Shown here piece after piece: positions 1 to 11,768 of a DNA stretch of 64,000 bases; positions within the stretch are counted from its first letter, which is position 1; every line of letters begins with the position of its first letter. Made by a program: the position numbers and the translations under genes. Under the pieces are notes generated by a model, which had not been told where the DNA came from, searched no databases, and saw only the letters and a list, made by a program, of their open reading frames with translations. The stretch is from Salvia splendens. Taxonomy: Eukaryota; Streptophyta; Magnoliopsida; Lamiales; Lamiaceae. The DNA is taken from positions 17,064,293-17,128,292 of the forward strand of contig NC_056047.1 in NCBI RefSeq assembly GCF_004379255.2, written 5' to 3'.

Positions 1-51
1 GGCATACCGAGTCATGTACTCTTGAAATTGAACATCTTCACTCGTCGTCAT
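1..51 (-). other. possible start of an off-window coding region
   Basis: Read on the minus strand, an ATG at 51 opens a frame to the window edge (MTTSEDVQFQEYMTRYA). Only 17 codons are visible, so this may be chance. No family is recognised. Confidence 0.15.
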
Positions 52-1105
52 CTCAACTTCTGGTTGTGGTGCGAGTCATTTTCATTTGTTAGTTATTGTA
101 ATTTGTGGTTTGTCTTTTATTTTCTATTTATGTCGTTGTAATATCATTTCCACTTGTAGCACCACTATGTGCTATGTTATGTTCTTTTTATTATTAAATA
201 TCTATTATTTAAGATTTTTGTAATATTAGCATCATAAATATTGCAAATTATACGAAAGAAATAATTTTTAATAATATTAATATCATAACCTACATATTTA
301 TTTAAATTACACATTACCCTCACAATACTTTATCCATAATTTATACTACATATATATACATTAACACCACAACACTTTATTAATAAATTTCCAAATATAA
401 TTAAATGATTTAATATACTTATTTATGTTATGTACTACTTTTTATTATTAAGTATCTATTATTTAATTTATTTTTTGCAGTATTAAATTTCATAAAAATT
501 TACAATAGAATACATTAAAAATATTACTGAAGCACAGTATATGTAAAATGAAATACAATTACAATTTACAATTAGAATACAATTAGAATACATTAAAAAT
601 TTACAATCAATAAAATGCACTGTGTATGTATGTAAAACGAAATACACTGCCACCTCTCTATAAAAATGCACTGTGTATGTATGTAAAACGAAATACACTG
701 CCACCTCTCTATATAATGAAGCCCATTTGTTGAAATGTAGTTGAAATATTAATGAAGCCCATTTGCTGTTCATCATCTTCCCAACCGTGTTCTTCTTCAC
801 CAAACCGTGTTCTTCTTCTTCCCCAAACTTTTGTGCTCTCACTTCTACCTTGATATTCTTGCTCTATTCGAAACAGACTCAAACAAGGAGGGTGTGAATG
901 CAATTTCAGAAATTATAAAATGGGTTTTGCGTTTGCTACAGTGCAACGCCATATATGGGTCGCCACTGTTCAAAATCGCAAAAAAAAAAAAAGATTTGGG
1001 ATGCGTTTTTGAGTATGGTTGGAGCTCCAATCTACTGCATAGATGGGATTTGCAGTATGATTGGAGATGCTCTAAGCGGCCACCGTCCCGCGTTCCGTCG
1101 CACTA
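52..1105. other. AT-rich intergenic sequence, no gene seen
   Basis: No frame has coding character. A 51-bp tandem duplication lies at 611-714 and a run of A at 979-992. Near 1063-1078 the sequence GGAGATGCTCTAA looks like a Harbinger-type right terminus, but I found no matching left end. Confidence 0.5.
611..714. repeat. 51-bp tandem duplication, two copies
   Basis: The unit containing ATGCACTGTGTATGTATG is repeated with a period of 51 bp and no mismatch that I can see. The open frame through it is an artefact of the duplication. Confidence 0.85.
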
Positions 1106-1528
1106 TTAGGGCATCATCCATTATGCGGCGCGCACCGTCCGGCGTTCCGTCGCGGAGAGACAAAACGCTCGCGCGACGCGTTGCGGCCCACCGTCCCGTC
1201 CCGCGACTCGTCCCTGCGAGACACGAGACGGGCCGTCTCGCCACGCGCCATGTGTGACGCCCACTCGCAGGCCCGCGAGTGGCGTCGTCACGCGCTGACG
1301 CAATAAATCTTTTTTTAAAAAAATTTCTAATTTTTTTAAAAAATAAAATTAAAATTTGTAAACGGCAATATTACCGTTTATATATCCTTTTTCTTTTTTT
1401 TATTTTTAATTAATTTTTTACTCTATAAATACTCCTAATTCATCCTCATTTCACACACAACTACACATCTATTCTTCCTAAATCATCTCAATTTCCTCTC
1501 CAATTTTCATCTAACATCTCATCATAAA

Positions 1529-2657
1529 ATGTCCGGCGACGGCAACTCCGGCGGTGGAGGCTCCGGCGGGTGGGATCTCAACGCGTTCGGCGATTGGGAG
1601 ACCATGTACAACACACTGGGTGTTCCGGTTCATCGACTCCGGGCACCCAGGGTTCGGCGACGCCGGGGGTACCAACCACCCAATTTTGACGTGGATGCAT
1701 ATGCACGTCCCTCCACCCCGCGGTATTCGCAGGGATTATCCTAGACCCGAGAGGATTTTCTTGTTGAACCCACGCCGGGAGTAGGCCGAGGTGGGGAAAG
1801 AGGCCGAGGCAGTGGAGGAGGCCGAGGTGATGGAAGCTCCAGGGCGGAAGCTCCAGGGCAGAAGCCCAGGCGGGCGAGGAGGAGGAAGAGGACGAGGATA
1901 TAGGTCAGCATCCGTACAGCAACAACGAAACGATGACGGTGTACAACGCCTGGGTTTCCGTCTCGTACGATCCCATCGTCGGGAATCAACAACCCTGGAA
2001 GTGCTTCTAGGAAAAGGTCCTCGAGACCTACCACCAGATCAAGCAGTAAGGCTCCCGCAAGCGCACATATAAAATGCTCCGCTCTCACTTTGACCGAGTC
2101 GACAGACAAGTCAAAAATTCTGGGGCATCTACTCGACCGAAACGACTCACTACCAGAGCGACGCCACGGGAGCCGACATTCTGAGGGCGGCTTTGCGCGT
2201 CTACAACCAGGACACCGGCAAACAATTCAAATGTTTGGCAGGCCGTCAAGGACGAGGAACAGTGCACCGGCGGTGTCCGCTCTAGCTCGGGCTCAACCTC
2301 GAAGCGCACGAAGCACACGACGAGTGGCTAATACTCATCTGGTGACACCGGTGAGGGTAGCGATGACGGGGTACCCAGCCGTGGGCGTCATCGGCTGCAA
2401 GGGACGAAGGCGGCGAAAGCGGCTAGAGCGACGAAGGGCCGAGGCGAATCAAGCCAGGCGAGCTCGGGATCGGGCTGGGAGGCTCGAACACCCTTATGGC
2501 GGTGTACATGACTGCCACAATGGCGGACACTTCCCGCTTCTCGCCCTCCCAATACCAAGCCTGGTAGAACGGAATTATGTATATGGCAGCACAACTTGGT
2601 CTTCCGCCTCCTATTGCACCTCCACCGCCTTCGGGGGATGATTCGCCGGCGGAGTAG
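1529..2657 (+). pseudogene. Harbinger ORF1 (NAM-associated/Myb-like accessory protein) remnant
   Basis: The ATG at 1529 starts MSGDGNSGGGGSGGWDLNAF, the Gly/Ser-rich start seen in many plant Harbinger ORF1 proteins. Later pieces in other frames keep the family pattern: QAVKDEEQCTGGVRSSSGS, YSSGDTGEGSDDG, GTKAAKAARA, and near the end MADTSRFSPSQYQAW followed by MAAQLGLPPPIAPPPPSGDD. The final in-frame stop is at 2655-2657. Several frameshifts and stops, including one right after QAW, break it. ORF1 proteins of this group bind DNA and help the transposase; this copy cannot make one. The family call rests on pattern recognition. Confidence 0.7.
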
Positions 2658-2816
2658 TTTTTTTATTTTCTTTAATTGTATGTTTTTAATTATGCAACGT
2701 TTAATTTTTTAGGATTTTAATTGTGTGTTTTTTATTTTTTTAAATTCTAAGTTGTAATTTTTTTATGTTGTGTGTTTTTTAATGAAGTGTGTGTGTGTTT
2801 TTTTTCCTCCGGACAT

Positions 2817-3740
2817 CAATGTTGCAAATAGCGGGCTATCAATTTTAGCGGAGTCCTCCCGAAAAAGCTATAGCGGCTATAGTGCAGCTATAGCGGCAGC
2901 TATTGCTAATAGCGTTTTACAAAAAAAAACAACATTAGACTTAGGAACATTTCCAAGGTGGTACTTGATCCTAGTTATACCACCATGGCAAAGTTTACCA
3001 CAAAAGTTACACTTCAGAGAATTCTTTTTTGTCACATCTGGCATTGTGCAATACTTCCATGCTGGGTCGGTTGAATCATTTGCTTGTGCAACTCTTTGAG
3101 CTGTTGACCCGGAGCTTGAAAAGCCTACAGTTGACACCACTTGAATTAGCTATTTAATTTACTTCAACTCTACAGAATTCCAATTACTAGAGGCAGATAG
3201 AGATGCGAATGAAACTTGCCTTGGCTTTGGGACATTTGGGTGCCTGGCGCACTCTGAGATTGATGTTCGTCAGCCATTTGCTACCGCCGCCGTGATCGTC
3301 GGACGTTCGTCGAGGCACTGCAGTGTTCGTCGTCGTCGTCCTAGTGCAGGATCTAGCGTCGATGGCACGGGCCAAGCCGTTCGTAGCCAACCGGTCGCTG
3401 CCGCAGTCGCCGTCGTAATAATCGTTGCCGCCGCCGCCGCCGTATACGATCAGTCAAAGAGATACGGGAGTAGGGAACCAAAAGAAATAGGGTTACATGC
3501 ACGTAGTGGGCTACTTTTGGGCCAATTTTTTAATCCGGCTTGACGTTTGGCCTGCTGCAACAAAAAAAAAGCATAGCGCAGCTATCGACACCGCTACGCT
3601 ATCGTACATTAGCGGCGCTATAGCTCGCTTTAGCGATTTTAGCGCCCGTATATCCAATACAGAGGATATCTTCGCGGTGGCTTGCTTCAGCAGCTATAGC
3701 GGCGCTATATCGGCGCTATAGCCCGCTATTTGCAACATTG
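2817..3740. mobile_element. non-autonomous hAT element with GCTATAGC-rich ends
   Basis: Termini CAATGTTGCAAATAGCGGGC and its inverse lie at the two ends. An exact 8-bp duplication CCGGACAT flanks it (2809-2816 and 3741-3748), which is diagnostic for hAT. Subterminal regions are dense in GCTATAGCGGCGCTATAG-type repeats, likely transposase-binding sites. It keeps a BED zinc-finger fragment of a transposase, so it is a deletion derivative of an autonomous element. Confidence 0.9.
2877..3140 (-). pseudogene. hAT transposase N-terminal BED zinc-finger fragment
   Basis: The frame contains DPAWKYCTMPDVTKKNSLKC and then CNFCGKLCHGGITRIKYHLG. This is the BED-type finger (C-x2-C, then H-x-L) that opens plant hAT transposases. 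The catalytic and hAT dimerisation parts are missing. The frame then runs into the TIR repeats, where poly-Ala and Ile codons come from the GCTATAGC motif. Confidence 0.7.
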
Positions 3741-4362
3741 CCGGACATACATATTTAGGAGTTCGAGATACATTCGGCAAGCTAACCAGCCATTTCCCAG
3801 CCCCTCATGGTTCGTAGACAGGCCGCCAACCAGCCCCTTGTGGTTCGTACACAGGCCGCCAACCAGCTGGGCACCCCCGGCGGATCTGCGCCCGTGAGTA
3901 GCCGCCATCTGAGACGGAGCCACCCGAGACGGGTCTACGCCCATGAACAGCCGCCACCCGAGACGGGTTCCAGGCCCATCAGCTTGCCAAGCCCCAAGGC
4001 AACCAGCCTTGTAAAGGCCCACAGGGGAAATTAATCCTAAGTTGCGCCATCCAGGATTCGAAGTCAAGACCTCCTGGATGGTGCGGTATCCTTGCCACCC
4101 TCCTCAACCATTTTAGCTAGGGGGCTTGGATATGAAGTGTGTTTGTTTTAATTGAATTGGTTGGAAATAAAAATAAAAAATAAAATTGAATGAATAGTAA
4201 TTTAAGGGACGGTTTAATGGACGGTTAAGGGACGGAGCGTTGCAGGTTCCGTCCCTTAGTTAAGGGATGGAGTAAAAAAGTAAAGTGGGGCCCTCAAATA
4301 GTAGTTTAAGGGACGGTATGGAGACATCGTAGTGGATGCTCTTATAACAATATACAAATATA

Positions 4363-4820
4363 CTCTCTAGGTCCAAGAATAATAGTCTTATTTGTTGATG
4401 GCACAAATTTTAATAAAAAAAAGTGGATAAAATAAGAGAGTGGAAGAGAAAAACTGGACAAAGTCAGAAAAATGGAAGAAAAAGTACTCCCTCCGTCCTA
4501 AGGAAGATATCATTTTCCTTGGGCAGCACGAGATTTTATGCAGTTTTATTTTATATGTTATGTGGAGAGAATAAAGTGAGAGAAAGAGAATAAAGTAGAA
4601 ATAAATATATTTCCATTTTTAGTAATAAGTCATCTTGAATGGGACAAACTAAAAAGGAAAGTAACTATCTTTGGTGAGACGGAGGGAGTAGTTGAAGTAT
4701 GAGAGAGGGGAAAAAGTGAGAATAGTACGAGAGAGAAACTTTCTATTTTAAGAAATGAGACCATTTTCTGTGAGCATCCCAAAATGACAAAATTGAACTA
4801 TTTTTCGTAAACAGGGAGAG
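4363..4820. mobile_element. Stowaway-like MITE (outer), carrying a second MITE
   Basis: Ends CTCTCTAGGTCC and GTAAACAGGGAGAG lie within TA dinucleotides (4361-4362, 4821-4822). The similarity is loose. A clearer Stowaway (4487-4688) sits inside it. Confidence 0.45.
4487..4688. mobile_element. Stowaway MITE
   Basis: Inverted termini CTCCCTCCGTCC and GACGGAGGGAG are flanked by TA on both sides. The length of 202 bp with an AT-rich middle is typical of the family. Confidence 0.85.
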
Positions 4821-4832
4821 TAGCAGATAATA

Positions 4833-5054
4833 CTCCCTCCGTCCCCAAAGAATATGCACTTTGGGTTCGGCACGGGTTTTAAAGCAAAATTGGTAAAGTA
4901 AGAGAGAGGTAGAAAGAAAAAGTAAATAAAGTATTGTTAGTAGAAAATAGGTCACACCTCATTAGAGAGAAAATAGTTTCCAAAATTAGAAAGTGCATAT
5001 TTTTGTGGTACAGACTAAAAGGAAAGAGTGCATATTCTTGTGGGACGGAGAGGG
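4833..5054. mobile_element. Stowaway MITE
   Basis: The termini CTCCCTCCGTCCCC and GGGACGGAGAGGG lie within TA duplications. The subterminal AAGAATATGCAC pairs with GTGCATATTCTT near the other end. Confidence 0.85.
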
Positions 5055-5469
5055 TATTAAAAATTATAGTGTATGTTAGTATATGTATGTATGGTCAATA
5101 TTATCATTCAATTGGAAAAATTAAAGCACTAAAATTGATGTTTGAACATCAAGGATTTTGTTAATTTTTTGTAGCACTTATATTCGTCACAATATAATTT
5201 ATATAAATAGAAGAAAACAAAAAAAGGTTTACGGATACTTACTCGGGCTTGGGTACCCACATTGAGTATCAGGTCGGGTACCCAAAGTCACATACAAGTC
5301 GGATATCAAGAATGATATTGCAGACTTTTTTCGAATATAGGTATCCGATTTTTTCAAATCGAATACCCACTAGTACTCGAATTTCAGACCTACCTCTATT
5401 TCCTTATTTTCCTAGTTTTGTTGAAATGTCAACATAGATATAGAGCCCTACCGGCTCCGTATACCATTA
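5055..5469. other. no gene seen; GGGTACCC-rich stretch
   Basis: AT-rich sequence followed at about 5223-5400 by diverged GGGTACCC/TCGGGTACCC motifs. These resemble the ends of the hAT-like element at 44589-45395, so this is probably an old fragment of that family. Confidence 0.35.
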
Positions 5470-6037
5470 GGGCATCCACAATAGGGGCTGCGCGCCGGCC
5501 GGCCCAGAGTCGCCTAAGCTGCGGTGATCCATAGTGGAGGACACGGGCGGCGCGGCATGGACAGATGGGTGGGGGTGGAAGGTCCTTCGCCGACTACTCG
5601 GCGAGGACGCGGCTGTGGTGGCGTGGCTGCGGCGGTGCCCGCGGCTGATTATTGCACGGCCATTCCAGCGCGGCTTAGCCGGTTTTTTTATTATTATTAT
5701 TATTATTAATTTCAAAATTTTAATAAATTTTATTATAAATACCCCTCCCATCTTCATTTTTACTCCACACACATCTTCATCACACCCATTTCACTCTCTA
5801 TCACTTTTCATTCTCTAATTTTTCTATCTCTAAAAATGCACAGTGGAGACGAAGATTCACCCGGCATCGAAGAATCGGGATATGGCAACTATCCTCCTTC
5901 CCAGCCGTGGAGATCGAGTCCCACTCCTCCTCCATTCCAGTCGCAGTCACCGACATCCCCGCCGTGGCAACAGACCCAATATCGGGGCCAATCCTCTTTT
6001 ATGAGGAATTTGGGTCGATCAAATTTATATGTCCTAG
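5470..6037 (+). mobile_element. left end of a second Harbinger ORF1-type element
   Basis: The terminus GGGCATCCACAATAGGGGC follows TTA (5467-5469). The order matches the element at 1109: GC-rich segment, (TTA)n tract at 5689-5711, TATAAATA near 5735, a CT-rich leader, then an ATG at 5836. The right end was not found; a solo LTR interrupts the element at 6043. Confidence 0.6.
5836..6037 (+). pseudogene. Harbinger ORF1 N-terminal fragment
   Basis: MHSGDEDSPGIEESGYGNYP opens a Pro/Ser/Gln-rich frame (SQPWRSSPTPPPFQSQSPTS, WQQTQYRGQSSFMRNLG) of the kind at the start of plant Harbinger ORF1 proteins. It is cut by the solo LTR just downstream, and the continuation is not recognisable beyond 7230. 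Confidence 0.55.
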
Positions 6038-6042
6038 AAAGG

Positions 6043-7224
6043 TGCTGGGGATAATGCTTTCCGGTGACTGGAATTACAAGAGATACACAAAACCGAGCGT
6101 AATACAACCCAAGAAGGAAGAACTAAAAACTGAAAATTACAATGAAATCGAAACTGTAATCTGGAAATAAAACTTAGCCGAGTTAAGGAGTCCTCTTTCC
6201 ACAAGACGAGATATGCCCCGGTAGTGTTCTCAGTTTGGCGTGTCGTCCCCAAAGATAAAACGGCTACGTCTCTGGTGAAGCAGCACCGCAATCAACAGAG
6301 CTCCGGCGAACTGGATGAAGGAGAGGGCAGAGCTTTCGGAAAGAAAGACTATGCAGAGAGTATGATGCTTGTGAGTATGTTGTTATATCCCCTAATGCAA
6401 GGAATGACTAACCTATTTATAGGCTTGGTCCACTGCGGGGGTCAACTCAGCCTTGATGGCTGTCATCATGGCTCATTATGGCGGGGCTGTAACCGCCGGC
6501 CATTACAAGTTTGAAAGCTGGAGTGGTCGACGTTGAATCTAGACGTTGTACACGCCCTAGTTCAACCGTCACATGTGGACTTCGACTTGATCAAGACGCT
6601 GATCAAGCCATCGCTCAAGGCGCAGCAGGTCGAGTTGATCAGGCTACTGAAGTCATCGCTCAAGGCGCAACATGCCGAGTTGATCAAACTGCTGATCAAG
6701 GCGCAGCATGTCAAGTTGATCAGGCTGCTGCCCAAAACTTAGGTGGTCCAAAACATTAAGTCTGGATCTAGGGACAAGCCCAAAGACCAATTGCCAAGAT
6801 CCAAGTCCAAGACCAAGGCCAAGGGAACGGGCACGGGCGCGGGCGCGGGCTCAGGCACGGCTCGGCTCGGCGCGTGTGTGCGCGCGTGTGGGCGCTTTCA
6901 CCCATCTTAGTGCACGATAATTACTAAGTGTAATAAGTCACTTAATAAATACACATTTAAAGATGTGTCTCATCTCCTATGTGTGATAATTAACACTAGC
7001 TAATTACTCCCTACACTTTCAACTCCTACCTTTATCAAAAGCTACAATGTGACCAACTTTAATCAACTATTTCTCACTCACCGAGAATCGGATTTGAGAA
7101 AATGAATATACTACGGTCACGTAGATCGACGCTATATCATTTAATTCTCCAAAATTAAATATCTCGTCACATTTATTATTGGTCAAACTTCATTGACCGG
7201 ACATCTTAAATCAAGATTCCAACA
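6043..7224 (-). mobile_element. solo LTR, Ty1/copia-like, 1182 bp
   Basis: On the minus strand it starts TGTTGGAATCTTGATTTAAG and ends CATTATCCCCAGCA, the TG...CA form of an LTR. The 5-bp duplication AAAGG flanks it (6038-6042, 7225-7229). No internal retrotransposon region or second LTR is present, so it most likely arose by LTR-LTR recombination. A GC-rich alternating block (about 6826-6895) lies inside. The copia assignment is from memory of similar LTR starts and is tentative. Confidence 0.8.
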
Positions 7225-7229
7225 AAAGG

Positions 7230-9388
7230 CACTTTTTATTTATTTATTAGGCCAGACGATTTATTTTCAACCAACTTACTAATCTTGCAGTAGCTATAGA
7301 CGAATTTTGTCCCTTTACAAATCCAAATTTGAATCCCATACTATAAAATTTATTTTCACATGTCATTAAATCAAATATAGGCAACTTATCCATATGATAC
7401 ATTAATTTTTTTATGGTGGGCGTATAAATAAATATGAGTTAATTAGGCAACACCTATAAACCAATCTTCACCGTTGAAGAACCTCAGATATGTGATAGTT
7501 ATGAACCAAAAAGGAGGTATTAGTAAATGAAAATTGTTTCACTACCTTTTGTAATAGGTTTAGGGGTAGTTATATTGTAAATCAGTTATATGTCACTTTC
7601 TTCACGCATATCACATTTAATTTAAATTAAATTCCGGTACAGTGCTATGGACGATTGAAACCTTCACATATTTAAGAAGTCAATCACAAAATTAACCTCT
7701 CATTAAAAGTAGTACTACTACAATTGCTACTGATCATCTTAATCACTATTAATTAAGAAGCCATTTAGTAAAATATGAAGCTAATATTTGTTTATTGGGT
7801 AGTGATTTAGAGACATAAATGTCTCTATGCCATAATGCCCTTAAATTTTTTTTGTCCTGAGTATAATTTACATTGTGCTTAATTTACCCGAACATTATAG
7901 TATTGAATAGATATATGTCTAATTAAGGAAAATTAAACCAAATTAATTATTCTTATCAAATGCATATTTATTAGTCGGAGACAAACTCAATCTTGCACTA
8001 AAGCAATGGATTAAAATTTTTTGAACGGATTTAAAAAACATTCTTGTCATGTAAATTTAAGACTATTAGTTTTATAAAAATCATTAATATAGATTACGAA
8101 TCAACTATTGCAGTACTATTAATTAACAAACTACATAACTAAATAATTATATTTTTTAATTGTGAAAATTTTGATTACTTAAATAGCATTATATGTTTTT
8201 TAAATAATTTTTTATTCAATCATTCTATAGTTTAATTTTAGTTTTTTCTTCGTCTTTTGTGCTATTCTATGCTACAGTAACTTTTTTTGGGTTGAATTTT
8301 ATGAAACATTTATTTAATAGTATATGAAAAAGTATATAAAAAATAAATGTTTATCTTATTCAGTTTTGAATTGTATGATAAAATAAACGTTTATCTCTTT
8401 TAATTTTTGTGTTGTTTTCCTTCGCTATTATTAAATGTAATATTTTTTATTTTAATTGAGATAGGAACTCTAATATATTTTATATAAATAAAAAGACAAG
8501 AAAAAAATATAAATATATAATTTTAAAATACTTATTAAATAGATGAGTTAAGAATATACAATTTTATTGAGATTCGAGTGTAATTTTTCAAAAATTAAAA
8601 ATCCAATAAATTATTGTGTAGTATGAAAATAATTGAATGAATCCACTTTTCTAATTTTAGATTGTTTTAATATATCACATGCCAACGAATTGATTAGGAA
8701 AAATATAAAAGAATCATAAACTACTATACGATATCAAGTACTAGTATTAAATATATAGCTTTACAATGTTAAAATATGAGTTAAGGACATGTAATTATAT
8801 TTTGATTGTACTGTCCTAAAATTTTTAAAACTTTGAAAACAAAAAATTAATACTATCAAACTTATAACTCTGATTATTTAAAGTTAAATAATATTAGATC
8901 AACAAATTTTTATTACTTCTAATGATTTGTTATTAAATTATTTAAACTAAAATTTATAAAACTAATTTGTAAAGAAATCCAATATTTTTTATTTGCTAAT
9001 AAAATTATAGTACTACTCTATATTTTAAAATTTTCTTTAAATAAATGCAATAAAAGGGGAATAGATAAAAAAATATCATCCAGTCATATTTTAAAAGATT
9101 GTATGTATGATTCACGTGTTTATTAAATGCATTCATAATATATGCATAATCTACATTTATATCCTTGAATAGGTTATAGGTGTAATAAATAAACAAATTA
9201 ATATAGGGGTAATAAAGTAAACACATAAAATAAAATTTTAACTAAAAATACCATATAATATACCATTACCATTTTAACCTCATTATGGCATTGTTATTAT
9301 GTCTCTAAAACATTTCTCTTCTTCATTATACTCATCTTAATCACTAATAATTAGGAAGCCAATACTTTCAAGTTTCAACAAAAAAGTA
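7230..9388. other. very AT-rich sequence, no gene; possible old inverted-repeat element
   Basis: No coding frame. About 7806-7840 (TTTAGAGACATAA, then ATGCCATAATG) is partly repeated in inverse near 9281-9313, suggesting a decayed 1.5-kb DNA element. No target duplication could be set. A direct repeat around CATCTTAATCACTA occurs at 7734-7763 and 9332-9360. Confidence 0.35.
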
Positions 9389-9583
9389 CTCCATACGTCC
9401 CATAGTAGATGTCACACTTTTTTTTAGTTTGTCCCACCAAGATGTCACATTTCCTTTTTTAGAAAAAGTTTCCTCACACATTAATTATAAAATTATATTT
9501 TCTCTCACCACTTAAAACACAAAACATCTCCTAAAATCTCGTGTCATCTCTCAAGTGTGCCATCTTGTTTGAGACGGAGGGAG
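9389..9583. mobile_element. Stowaway MITE
   Basis: Ends CTCCATACGTCCCATAG and GAGACGGAGGGAG lie within TA. The subterminal TAGATGTCACAC also opens the MITE at 54903, so the two are one subfamily. Confidence 0.8.
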
Positions 9584-10969
9584 TACTAATTAGGAAGCTA
9601 ACTTATCTTCATTATGTTTGTCTGAATCCATAGGTAAAATATTAAAGAAAAAGGAGTGAAAATTCCATGTAGGAGTAGGCAACCAACTCTACACACCAAA
9701 CAATTAAAGTTAATTCCCTTGACTTAGACCTTACTTCTCCATAAGAAATTTGCCGGCCTTGGTATATTAAAATGGTGTTTATATATTAATCCTTACTCCT
9801 TTATCAAAGGATAGACTAAAGCAATTAAAGATGTATCTGGCATCATCAATATGCCAAAGGATATGGAAATATAATATGATTCAAGAAGTATTTATCATTG
9901 TTCTAATTAAAAAATGTCACATGTTTGAAAAATGTATACAAAATAAAGAATTTATCCAGTGTAATTCAAACTCAAAAGAAAAATAAAGAGAAAGGAAATA
10001 CATAGAAACAGAACTGCAAAAATCAAATTACACAGGATAAAAGAGAAATCATAATAATAGCAAAGTCGATGAGTCAGCTCTCAGCTGGAAGTTGCAGACA
10101 TGTGTTGATTGGAGACGCACCTAGAGACGTGTTCATGTCGTAGGTCGTTCGGGAAACACACATGGGCTTGCGTTCACGATGTTGGTCGTTCGGGTGACGT
10201 ATTAGATGTTCAAATTTGCAAGAATGAGTACGAACCAGGCCCAAGGAACAACTCAAATATCATTCAAATACTAGTTAAAAAACTAAATAAATTGATTCCT
10301 AATCTAGCTAGATAGATATGAAAACAAATCGAAATCAAACCTATATGCAATCCTTCATCTCAATCTTCAAACTCTCTCTATACGCCACTAATTACTTTGG
10401 CTAATCCAGCTCATAGATGGGCTCATGGCGCCCCTAAAGTTTGTATTTGTAATAAGGGTTTCGATTCATTCTTAATTTTGAATTGGGATTAATTTGTGGA
10501 AAATATAATTCATTGGTGTCTAGTTTATTAGGATTAATTTTGAATTCAACATTACTTGTCATATAAGATCTACGACAATTTTATCTGAACCTATAAGAAT
10601 AGAAGCAAAGTTCTTTGAAAAATCACTATAAATCCATTTGAATTATGTTTAAGCTGATTTTTAATGACAAGGCAGAAGACACCTAAGTATGTTGACATTT
10701 TGTAACCACGTAACATAATGTCATACTACTACTTTGAGTTAGTCAAAACAATCATGTATCCTATTGTCAGATACTCAGATATGACATATTGACCCTCATT
10801 CTAAAATTAAATTCTTCACCTTTCAGACACCTTTAAACATCAACAACAAAAATTACACAACTTCATTATTTCAACTCATGAAGATTTGGTTTCTGACAAA
10901 TTATATAATATCATTATACCCATCTACAAAAAGCACCAATTTTTTTTATGTATGTCTAGTTCATTTATA
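9584..10969. other. intergenic, nothing recognised
   Basis: AT-rich sequence with a short GC-richer patch at 10070-10240 that shows no conserved protein in any frame. Confidence 0.4.
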
Positions 10970-11186
10970 CTCCCTCCGTCCCTGAAAAATATAAACATTT
11001 GGTTCGGTACAATTTTAATGCATAATTGGTAAAATAAGAGAGAGATAAAAAGAAAAAAAAGCATTGTTAGTGGAGAATGAGTCTCACTTCATTAGAGAAT
11101 TTTTTTTTCTAAAATTAAAATTTCATACTTCTCATGAACGAATTAAAAAGGAAATAGTTCATATTTTTCAGGACACATAAATAGAG
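10970..11186. mobile_element. Stowaway MITE, one end diverged
   Basis: The left end CTCCCTCCGTCCCTG follows TA. The right end is the diverged CAGGACACATAAATAGAG, followed by TA. Inner AAATATAAAC and GTTCATATTTTTCAGG are partly complementary. Confidence 0.7.
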
Positions 11187-11680
11187 TATAATTTTGGCTT
11201 CCTTCTCAGCATTTGTTGCAAACTCATGTAATAGCAAGAAGAAGAGCTACCTTGTATTTGTAATATCAAACAAATAAAGAGATGATCACTAATAATATTA
11301 TAACCACCTTTTAAGTACCGAAATTATTTATTATGAACGGATGTAGTAATTTATACTTCCTTCGTCTCATTTAAGATGGTCACTTTGTGAATAACACAAA
11401 ATATTTGATGGAGATATTGAGTTAAATTATATACTATAAAGAAATAGTAAAATATTCAATATTTTGAATAAGAAGAGAGAGAAAGATGAAATCTCCATTG
11501 AGAAAAATTAAAAGTAAAACATGGACATGGACATGGTCATATTGAATTATTGATATATATGCGCATTGGTCAAGTATCATTATACGAAGCCCATGAAGAA
11601 AAATTGCCCTATACGTAGTATAACACAAACAAAAGGGCCTAAGTAAATCCAAATACTAGCTAGGTTTACTTATGTCTCTC

Positions 11681-11688
11681 TATATAAA
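11681..11688 (+). promoter_or_regulatory. TATA box of the acidic ORF
   Basis: TATATAAA lies 81 bp upstream of the ATG at 11769, after a CT stretch. That spacing fits a transcript with a short leader of about 50 nt rich in GAGA. Confidence 0.5.
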
Positions 11689-11768
11689 CACATAGAGAAT
11701 CAGCATACAATCAAATTACTAAAACTTAAAGAGAGAATCAGAGAAAGAGGTTAATTGATAGAGAGATA

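Larger units (their letters stand above)
2793..4131 (-). mobile_element. tRNA-derived SINE, split by a hAT insertion
   Basis: On the minus strand the head starts AAGCCCCCTAGCTAAAATGG and contains a B-box-like CTTCGAATCCTGG near 4050. The other end is an A tract (plus-strand T run, 2798-2805). Direct repeats ATGAAGTGTGT flank it at 2782-2792 and 4132-4142. Without the hAT it is about 407 bp. Its head matches the SINE at 59836-60018 (shared AAGCCCC, GATACCGC, CATCC and GGAGGT blocks), so both belong to one family. Confidence 0.7.
1109..4341 (+). mobile_element. PIF/Harbinger-family element (ORF1 only), itself invaded by a SINE and a hAT
   Basis: The left end is GGGCATCATCCATTATG, preceded by TTA (1106-1108). 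The right end is GTAGTGGATGCTC, followed by TTA (4342-4344). A 3-bp TTA duplication is typical of PIF/Harbinger. A GC-rich left region, an AT-rich promoter with CTATAAATA (about 1423-1431) and a CT-rich leader precede a broken ORF1 (1529-2657). No DDE transposase ORF is present. The 3' tail (about 4137-4341) is closely related to the tail of the element at 30238-31475. A SINE and a hAT lie nested in the 3' part. Confidence 0.75.

Noticed and set aside
1032..1303. Arg-rich ORFs on both strands
   Set aside because: GC-rich left region of the Harbinger element; similar GC-rich segments in sister elements (30240-30480, 57560-57680) share no frame.
6511..6759. 82-codon ORF with repeated DQA-type peptides
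   Set aside because: Lies inside the solo LTR at 6043-7224; the repetition comes from short GATCAAG-type tandem motifs.
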